NCBI GenBank assembly: GCA_004335835.1
Contig: RWJK01001661.1
Coordinates: 62,001 to 126,000, forward strand
DNA length: 64,000 nt
Direction: 5' to 3'
Origin: Scenedesmus sp. ARA3
Taxonomy: Eukaryota > Chlorophyta > Chlorophyceae > Sphaeropleales > Scenedesmaceae
Both the position numbers and the translations under genes were made by a program. A model generated the notes under the pieces. It was not told where the DNA came from, ran no database searches, and was given only the letters and a program-made list of their open reading frames with translations. This document shows, piece after piece, positions 56,801-64,000 of the stretch; position 1 is the stretch's first letter, and every line of letters begins with the position of its first letter.

Positions 56801-58723
56801 GAGGGCAGCACACACAATGGCGGCTGGCAGGCTGCTGCAGCAGCAGCAGCAGCAGCAGCTGGTGGCGGCAGCATGGGGTGTTGCTCGCCTGGCAGTGCAG
56901 CTGGCAGGAGGAGCAGCGGGGGTGGGAGTGGCAGCGGGCCAGCAGCTGGGGAGGGGCTGCAGCAGCTGCAGCTGGAGCTCCAAAGCATGTCAGCAGTGCA
57001 TCAGCCGAGTGCTGCTGCTGCTGCTGGGTTCAGCAGCCAATCAGGTTCCTTTGACAGCAGCAGCTGCAGGGCTCCTGCTGCTGATGCTGATGCGGCTGGT
57101 AGCAGCCAGCAGCTGCTGCGGCTAGGTACGCCATTGCACAGCATCAGCAGCGGCATTGAGATGAGCGATGTGCAGCTGGCGCAGCTTGAGCTGCAACAGG
57201 AGGCACTGCAAACTCAGCTGCAGCAGCAGCAGCAGCAGCAGCAGCTGGGGTCTTCCTGGCCTGGCTCGCCTCTCTCTGGCAGGCTTAGTAATGCAGCAGC
57301 AGCAGCAGCAGCACCACCAGCCTCACATGCTGCCAGCTTCAAAGGCAACCCTTCTGGCTCAGGGGGACACCTAATATGGCCTCAGCAGCAGCAGCAGCAG
57401 CAGTTGGTTAGGCTGCCGCCGCTGCGCACTGGCCTACATGCCTCTTCAGCGTCTGGCGCTGCAGCAGCAGCAGCAGCAGCTGGCGAGGCAGGCGTACAGC
57501 ATCAAGCTACCTTTGTAGTGCCGAATGCACCACGCAGTGCGGTGGCAGTTGAGGTGCACCGGCTGGGCCTGTTTGCTTTCAAGGGCGGACCCCCGCAGCA
57601 GGAGATGGTGCAGATCCTGGCCAGCCATCTTGTAGGCAGGCTGGACGTCACTAGCCGCGCTGCTGTGGTGCCGTCGCGCAAAGGGCAGCTGCTGCAGCAG
57701 CAGCAGGGCAGCATTGGCGAGGCAGTGACAGTGCAGCTACCGAGCCTTGCGGCTGAGTATAGGGACAAGCTTCCTGAGAGGCTGCTAGCAAGCCCAACTC
57801 GCTTCCCAACGAGCCGAGGGCGTGCGTGTGTTGTGAAGGATAGGTATGGTGCTGGAGGTGTCCTGCAGTCAAGTGATGAAGGCTTCACTCTGCCGACAAC
57901 AAACAGCGCTCCTGTAGATGGCGCAGAGCAGCAGAAGCAGCAGCAGCACCATGTGAGGTGGGATACCAGCCTTGGTGGTGCGCCAGGAGCTGATGGGAGC
58001 GATGCGTCAGCAGCTGCTGGCCGCCGCAGCAGTAGCGGCACCAGCGCTGCTGATAGCCGGGTGTCGCATCACCTGACAAAGCTGCGGGTAATGAGTGATA
58101 TCACCTCCAGAGCTAGCACTGCTGCAGTAGATGACAGCAGCAGCGACGCTGCTTGCAGGACCGGCAGCAGCAACGACGTCGGTGTGGCAGCGGCAGTGAG
58201 TGCACCCCTGCCAAATGCCACAGAACCCTGGGCGGTCAACTGCAACAGGAGCGGCCGCAACAGCAGCAGTGGTGGCGCAGCAGGAGTGGAAGCAGCCAGG
58301 CAGCTCACCAAGAGCAGCAGCAGCAAAGCCAGCAGCAACAGTGGTGGTCACCTAGCCCTCACAGTGAACAACAGCAGCAGCGATGCTGCTGCTGTCAGCG
58401 ATGCCAGCCTGTGTGGCATCACCCAGCAGGAGGACTCCGGCCTGGCGCAGCCGCCAGCAGCAGCAGCAGCAGCAGTGAGCAGCGGTGCGGGCGGCGCACA
58501 CAGCAGCAGCATATTGTCCAGGCATGATAGCTTTGGGTCGGTTGCGTCTGCCGATGCGGCTACAGATGAAGCAGCGGGTGGTGCATCTGATGCTGCTGCC
58601 TGCCGCAGCAGCAAGTCTGGATCCAGTGGGGTGGCTTCCCCTGGCAGGCTGAGTGAGGCTCAGCAGCTGGTGGCAGCGGGGTGTGGTGCAGCGCTGCAGC
58701 AGGACCAGCAGCAGCAGCAGTGA
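46507..58723 (+). CDS. LRR receptor-type adenylate/guanylate cyclase with tandem C1-C2 domains
   Basis: Nineteen exons total 6,090 coding nt (2,029 residues): 46507-46776, 47163-47466, 47660-47886, 48206-48354, 48676-48849, 49077-49126, 49640-49868, 50183-50324, 50637-50964, 51321-51487, 52192-52291, 52716-52790, 53089-53156, 53612-53759, 54026-54200, 54451-55219, 55460-55764, 56116-56399 and 56598-58723. A signal peptide (QQLWVLLLVFAVLRSNEAAG) is followed by Cys-rich and leucine-rich repeats (LRSIDLSSNAITGSIPRSIG, LTGSIPKEI, LVNIRLGNNSLRGTIPG) to about residue 420. One membrane helix is near 566-588 (VALGVAGAFCVVLLAVLANT). Domain C1 has VVTDIEGYS (~617) and EQEGDSFTLAF (~660). A long Gln/Ser linker (811-1125) precedes C2 (~1209-1360), which has VQEGDLRFMVAF and DYHGPAVNMAARYADKGAKG. 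The tail is low complexity, interrupted by HRLGLFAFKGG. It should make cyclic nucleotide in the cytosol in response to an external ligand; ATP is favoured by the Asp of DYHG. Confidence 0.85.
49338..49500 (+). repeat. CTG microsatellite with 50-N assembly gap
   Basis: A CTG run of about 20 units precedes, and another of about 17 units follows, a block of N at 49398-49447. The repeat lies in the cyclase gene's intron 6. True length is unknown, and the N count is probably a placeholder. Confidence 0.98.
49509..49586 (+). repeat. Copy of receptor-cyclase exon 7 start
   Basis: After CTCCTGCAG it codes TIPEAFGSLPYLERVDISLT, matching the real exon at 49640 (TIPEALGSLPYLERVDISLT), and then meets an in-frame TGA right after HMLC. 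The two copies are separated by a second CTG run (49597-49633). Confidence 0.85.
51405..52054 (+). repeat. Five copies of the cyclase C1 exon 10 end
   Basis: The exon 10 3' end (51405-51487, GFVLEQEGDSFTLAF to FDAVAFCLQ) recurs at 51552-51608, 51690-51764, 51849-51930 and 51975-52054. Each ends CTGCAG followed by GTGAGG or GTAAGG and GTTTGACC-type intron sequence. Copy 4 changes GDSF to GGSF. The unit is about 90-170 bp. Confidence 0.9.
53163..53330 (+). repeat. GCATT/GCATTTT satellite in cyclase intron 13
   Basis: Two blocks of GCATTTT and GCATT units (about 53163-53222 and 53261-53330) flank a unique segment of about 38 bp, starting a few bases after the donor at 53157. Confidence 0.95.
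53567..53610 (+). repeat. CTG run forming the exon 14 acceptor tract
   Basis: About 14 CTG units end in CTGCAG, which is the 3' splice site of exon 14 (53612). The CTG run stands in place of an ordinary pyrimidine tract. Confidence 0.9.
53778..53818 (+). repeat. CAG microsatellite in cyclase intron 14
   Basis: About 13 CAG units begin 18 nt after the donor of exon 14 (53759/53760). Confidence 0.95.
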
Positions 58724-60395
58724 GGGTGCAAGGCAGGGCTCCTGCCTACTGTGCACTGACAGGTGTTGCTGCTGCTCCTGCAGCTGGTTGCAGCCATGCG
58801 TCTCAGGTTTACAAAGTGTTGATGCGGCTGCAGCAGCAGCAGTGTCCCGGCAATCCTTGGTGCATGGCTCTGCTGCTGCCTTTGGAAGGGATGTATCCTG
58901 GAAGGAGGCCTATAGGTGGACTGTTTTGGCATAACTGAACTTGCTTGGTTGTTTGGCGCTTGCTTACTGTGAATGGCAGGTAGCCATGCGCCTAAGCACT
59001 GTCTGGGATTACAATTCATGGTCTGTGGGCATGAGTGGCTGTGCTTGTGCATCCTGCTGTGGTGCACCACATGGCGTGCAGAACGTATCGGCTTATGTGC
59101 TGTGGCCTTTAAGCTGGCATGCTTTTTTTCAGATTGATGCAGCCCTCAACAGCTGCATCTGATACATTACAGTGTCCTGTTTGCGGTGGGATCTGCAAGA
59201 GTATGGAACCATCAGGTCGCAGCTGTCACAGCAGCACTGCACAATCAAGCCTTTCTTCGAAATAGCAGCTGATCAGTGCCCCATGCTCTGAAGCAGCATA
59301 GTACAGGCTGCCCTCTTCAGCTGTGCAGGTTGTGTTTTATCCTGTGGGTATGAAGTGCATCGAAAGGTGCAAGGGCGGCATGCGGCGGCAAGCTAGGCAT
59401 GCGTCATTTGATATTCATGTATATGCATGCAGTGCTGCATGCTGTCCCTAGGTTGTGACATAATATACCACAACTGATGGCAGCAAGTACTCCAATGTTA
59501 TCTTTTTACACGCCGCATGCTCTGTACGCGTATGCATGGTGTGTGACTCTTGATCCATGTGGTCTGTGATGCACGGGAGTGTGCACAAACTTGTACAGCA
59601 TTTGGCTGATGTTTTGTTTGGCTGATGTTGTGTTTTGTTTGTGCCTCCTAGTAGGATGTGCTGCTGGTCATGTGTGTTGGACATTTGTGATGCTTTTTCA
59701 CACGTTTCCTCTTACATTGTGCGTGCATTGCTGGCAAGCTAGTGCCGTGCCAATTACTAACAGTGTTACCGCTCATTCGTGTAAGCGCTGCAGCATATTG
59801 CACGTTGCAAGCACACTCAGCCGATGCAGCAATGACAGCTGGTACCATCTGAGGTTCAAGCAGACATGGTGGACCGGGGGGCCCTTCTGGCAATGTGGGT
59901 ACGCATTACGTTGCATTGTGCTTGTAGTGTGCGACTCTTTACAAAGCTGGCCTGATGGCATGGTGTTGCACAGGTGCTTGTGGACATGTTACCTACCGCC
60001 AGTCCCACTGTCGATGCCCTGCATCTAACAGTGTTTTACACACTTTTGCAGTCAAAGTTCTAATGTAGAGGGCTGCCGTCGCCCGCAGTGGAAGAAGACC
60101 AATGGCTGTGCAGGCTGCCCGCAGCGGCGTCAACAGGATCCGGCAGGGCTAAGCCCTACTACCCCTGACTTTCAAAGGTTGCGCCGGAGGAGCGCCAAAG
60201 CATAGATGGTATATTATAGCCAGCACATACCCAGCTCATCTTCTATCTATGAATCGCTTACCTCCCCGCTCACAGTTGGCACCCGTACGACCCGTTGCCG
60301 GGATGTTGTTTTGTCTCGCACATCCTATCCGCGCCCAATTCTCTGTCTGAGTATCTTGTTCTCGCAAACAGCCCGGCTTTGGCTCATTCTTCACC
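58724..60395. other. Intergenic, receptor cyclase to ketoacyl-CoA synthase
   Basis: About 1.67 kb between two plus-strand genes. A T/G-rich stretch with repeated TTTGGCTGATGTT lies at 59600-59640. A TATA-like TATATTATAG lies at about 60209, some 185 bp before the next ATG. No gene or RNA was recognised. Confidence 0.4.
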
Positions 60396-63300
60396 ATGGC
60401 GAACATTGGCGGGATGCAGATTGATTGGCCGGAGCCGGTGTGGTGTTATGCTGCTGCTCTGCTGGCAGCATGCCTGCTCGCAGTTTACTGCTGGGCGAAG
60501 GCAAAGCCAACAGTGTATGTTGTGGACTTCTCCGTGTTCGACCCTCCAGTCAGGTGAGTGCTGCTCTGCTGTGGTGCACTGGGTGAGCCTGGATGGTGTG
60601 TCAGGGTGCGGCAAATCTGACTCTCCGGGGGCATGTCATGCCTCACTTACAGCAGTATGCTTGCACCAGCCAAGTCAGCACGTGCATGGCAGCTGAGATT
60701 CACTCAGTCTCCTGAGCAACGGTCGCTGTGCACACTGTGCTGTTTGTGACAAACAGCGGACAGCCAGGGAAAGCAGAGCTTTGGTCGCTGCCACCATAAT
60801 GCTTGCAGTTCACAAGTTGCACTAAGGTGTGATGCATTGTCTGCTGCTGCCTTGCTCCGCAGCTGGAAGTTCCCCAAGGCCATGATCCGCAAGGTGGCAG
60901 AGGCCAACAACAGCAACCCCCACGCTGAGCGCCACGTGGCCCCAGAGCACATCGACTTCATGTGCAGGCTGGCTGAGAGGTGAGCACACAGTTTGAATAC
61001 TTGTAGGATTTGCAAACTGCCTTTTCAAAGCACAAATCAGAACAATGCTCACTCAGATGTCTAGATGCAGCTCAGCTCCCCTTGAGGGTTACAGCTGTGC
61101 GTGACAGCAGCTGTGGAAAGGCTGGCCCTAATCTGGCATGTAGCAGCTGAGCGGACAGCTCCGAGCTGCCGCCAGCCGGCTGTTGTGGGCTTGCAAGTCA
61201 GCCCGGTAGATGCAGCGGCAGCGCATCAGCTGCTCGCTCACTCAGCAATCCAGCCAGCGCTTTGCCGCACTCGCTCAACAAGCCAGCTGTGGCTTTTGTC
61301 GCACAGAAACGAGGTGCCACACATTGTGGTTTGCGCGTGTGCGTGGCCTGATGACTGGCTTTCATCATCTTTACTGAACAATGCCGCCAGTGTCAGCAGC
61401 GTGGCTTCACTGCTCCTGTTCCTGATCATGTGTGTTGTGCCCTGCAGGACTGGCCTGGGTGATGAGACGCCGGTGCTGCCAGAAACACACCTGGGAGACA
61501 TCACCATGGCAGGTGTGAATGTGCATGGAATCCATCATGGTTGTGGCAGCATATGACAGCTGCATTACCGCAGCGCTGCATGTGTCATCCTAGGCAATGC
61601 AGCTGCTGCTGCAGCAGCAGGCTGCCCAGAATGACACATGCAGCGCTGTGGCAATGCAGCTGCAGCTGCAGCAGCAGGCAGCCTGCTCCGAGCCAGTGCA
61701 CTGCATCAACTGAAAGTGGCTCACATGGACTGCGTCGTAAGGTGCAGATCTAGGCAGTTGCTGTGCGCTGATTATGCATGCAAGGCAGCAGGTGCTGCGG
61801 GGTCCACCATGTTTAGTGTCAGCACTTACATGTGTTCTAGGCCTGCAGTCACTACTACAGTACATGCCACCTTGCAGTGACAGACTTTGAGCTGCAGCGA
61901 CAGCCTGCCACCAGCAGGCACGTCTTGAGTGCCGCTCAGCAACACTCCTTGTCGTATTTGGTGTTCTTTGCTGGTCCGCAGGCACAGCCCTAGCACGATC
62001 AGAGTTCTCCCGAACCTGCATCACCACAGCAGAGGCGCTCTTCAACAAGACAGGTGCGAGCCCAGCAGCCTGCAAACAACTTCTTTAGTAGGCGAATGTT
62101 TTTGTTGTACGCTCGCTGGTGTTACCACACAAAGCACTGAACTCCGATTGGTGCCACATTGTGCACATATGACAAAACGGTTCATTCCTGGCAAAGCCGC
62201 TAACCGTTACGAGACAACCTGCCTCACTCTTTTGCTGGTTGTGCAGGCATCAGGCCGCAGGAGGTCAACTTTGTCATCACCAACTGCAGCCTGTTCAACC
62301 CAGTGCCCAGCCTCAGCGCAGCAGTGATCAACCACTTCAAAATGGGCCACCGCACGCGAGGCTTTGCCCTGGTGAGATCGCTGCACAGCGCTGTAGAGTG
62401 CTGCTTTGGCGGCCTGGCAGGTGCAGGAGTGCGCTAGGCATGCCAGGCCTGCCGTTGTGAAGAGAACAGCCCACTGCTAGGCTTATGTTTCAATGACAGC
62501 ATCGCTCGCAGCTGCTTGCTCCTCAAGACACGGGCGCAGCCACCGAGCAGGACACCAGCTGTGGCCAGCCAGCAATCAAACCGTTGCGTGCTTGGCCGCA
62601 GACGACACACGTCCTCGCTTATGCTGTATGCAAATGCCAACCCCTTGCACACTTCATTTTCACCTGTGTTGTGTGAGCAGGGAGGCATGGGCTGCTCAGC
62701 TGGTGTGATTGCGCTGGGCCTTGCTCAAGACCTGCTGCAGGCCCACCCAGGGTCCCTGGCTCTGGTCATCAGCCACGAAAACATCTGCAACGCCACATAC
62801 ACAGGTGAGGGGATTGACGTTGGTTGTGGTATTACGCGGTGCAGTGTGATTCAAGTGTAACTGCCGTAGCTGCACTGCTCACCCCGGCTCGCTGGCTCTG
62901 GTCATCAGCCACGAAAACATCTGCAACACCACGTACACAGGTGAGGCGGCTGACCTTGAGCTGCCTGCAGCAACATGTGACAAAACGAAGCTTGTTGCAG
63001 GCTGCTGACAGTTTCCACCTGTGTAGCAGCTGCTCTACCCGTCAACTTTTGTACAATACTCCCAATAGCCGGGTGACGTGCTGGCCGCAACACTACATGG
63101 TGCGGTTGCACATCATGACAACTTCTCCTGAGCTCCCGTGGCTGCACTGCTATCACGCTCTGGGCGCACAGGAGTCCTTTTGCTCCTGCTGATGTGACGG
63201 CTGGCCAAAACTGCATGACGCCTGTGCTTGCCTCTTGCTGCTGTGCAGGCTGTGACCCCAGCATGCTCATCTCCAACGTGCTCTTCAGGTGGGCCCCGGA

Positions 63301-64000
63301 ACATCTGACAGCCATGGCTGTACTGCTATAGCCATAGCTATGGCTTGGTTGTATAATGGTGATGATGAGACAGCCATGTACAGGCTAGCCACTGTGCAAT
63401 TCAGCGTGCCACACTGTGCCCCATGCTGTGACGCATCACCTGGTCGGCACTCTGTGCATGTAACATGCCCTGCATAGTGCAATCCCAGCAGCAGCAGTCA
63501 GCTCAACGCCAAACTACCTGCAGCTACCCTGGTGCATCAAATCAAGCTGCAGGGTGAGCAGGCGCCACAGCCTGTCTGCCCAGGCACCCAGCGCCCCACT
63601 GCCTGCTGCCTGCCGCAGGTGCAACGGCGCAGCCGTGCTGCTCAGCAGCAAGCGCCACCACGCGCGCAGCGCCAAGTATCGCATCCAGCACATCGTCTGC
63701 ACGCACATGGCCGCCGATGACGAGGCGTACGGCTGCGTGCAACTGACCGAAGATGACGCCAGAATAACAGGCATCAAGCTCAAGCAGGAGCTAGTGCCTG
63801 TTGCGGAGCGCGCACTGCGGCAGAACATGCAGGTATGTCTGCTGCTTGTTGAGGTGCTGCCGGACTGCTGTGCCAGCATGACAGCCCACTCGGAGCATCA
63901 CAAACGTTTAGCGGGTGTTTCGGGGTCCACAATTGCTTGCAGATGCGCAGCTGTGCATTTACTTTGGACATTTGTCGTTTCACACATGCAGGACCTGGGG
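60396..64000 (+). CDS. 3-ketoacyl-CoA synthase (FAE1/KCS type), N-terminal part
   Basis: Plant-type KCS condenses malonyl-CoA with long-chain acyl-CoA in fatty acid elongation at the ER. Exons: 60396-60553, 60863-60979, 61448-61512, 61982-62053, 62247-62371, 62681-62804, 63249-63288, 63619-63832 and 63992 to the edge; 308 residues so far, of about 500 expected. One membrane helix is near residues 15-35 ([20 protein letters not shown]). FAE1-type motifs follow: [33 protein letters not shown], the active-site Cys at about 184 in [49 protein letters not shown], and [15 protein letters not shown]. The catalytic His and Asn would lie beyond the window. The N-terminus is about 40 residues shorter than in land plants, which usually have two helices. 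A copy of the exon 6 end lies in intron 6. Confidence 0.92.
62869..62946 (+). repeat. Copy of ketoacyl-CoA synthase exon 6 end
   Basis: CTGGCTCTGGTCATCAGCCA, then CGAAAACATCTGCAAC and TACACAG/GTGAGG repeat 62757-62810 with two substitutions (Ala to Thr in NATYTG). The copy includes the donor and lies 60-140 nt downstream in intron 6. Confidence 0.9.

Noticed and set aside
1..64000. tRNA, rRNA, snRNA genes and a CRISPR or prokaryotic operon structure.
   Set aside because: No cloverleaf with a GTTCRA-type T loop or rRNA core was found by eye, and spliced plant-like genes exclude a prokaryote. A covariance search was not possible here, so small RNAs could have been missed.

Overview
This is nuclear DNA of a chlorophyte green alga, probably a core chlorophyte (this placement is inferred). 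The gene content is plant-like: a plant-type AP-2 mu, a PP2A scaffold A subunit, an HDA14-type deacetylase and a plant-type 3-ketoacyl-CoA synthase. A tektin indicates a flagellar lineage. Genes are rich in GT-AG introns, and CAG/CTG runs, poly-Q and poly-A tracts are everywhere. Exon models were built by joining coding blocks at GT-AG sites. In every model with a complete boundary set the phases close and the total coding length is a multiple of three.

Layout: tektin (minus, runs off the left edge); HDA14-like histone deacetylase (minus, 2199-9850), whose 4.9-kb intron holds a plus-strand, partly broken repeat-protein gene; HROB/MCM8IP-type recombination factor (plus, 10313-13458); AP-2 mu (minus, 14354-18761); TFIIS (plus, 19485-22239); a small J-domain protein (plus, 22745-24353); an MFS anion/carboxylate transporter (plus, 24748-28974); a 1,788-residue poly-Q coiled-coil protein (minus, 29672-36676); a second J-domain protein (minus, 37348-40604); PP2A scaffold A (plus, 41120-44848); a very large LRR receptor cyclase (plus, 46507-58723); and a 3-ketoacyl-CoA synthase (plus, 60396 to the right edge). 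Three pairs are head-to-head with short shared upstream regions: HDAC/HROB, AP-2 mu/TFIIS and J-protein/PP2A-A. The genes are unrelated housekeeping and signalling functions, and no pathway cluster is apparent.

Two things stand out. First, the receptor cyclase carries two class III cyclase domains whose catalytic residues are split between them: the metal aspartates are in the first and the Asn/Arg pair is in the second. This is like the animal transmembrane cyclases, but on a single-pass LRR receptor. Second, exon edges are repeatedly duplicated, in the same orientation and with their splice junctions, into the adjoining introns or 3' flank. AP-2 mu shows this at most of its exons, and HDAC, TFIIS, the cyclase and the ketoacyl-CoA synthase show it too. 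These 'exon-edge echoes' look like a genome-wide mode of local tandem duplication, and some copies are framed as potential cassette or poison exons. One run of 50 N lies in a CTG microsatellite at 49398-49447.
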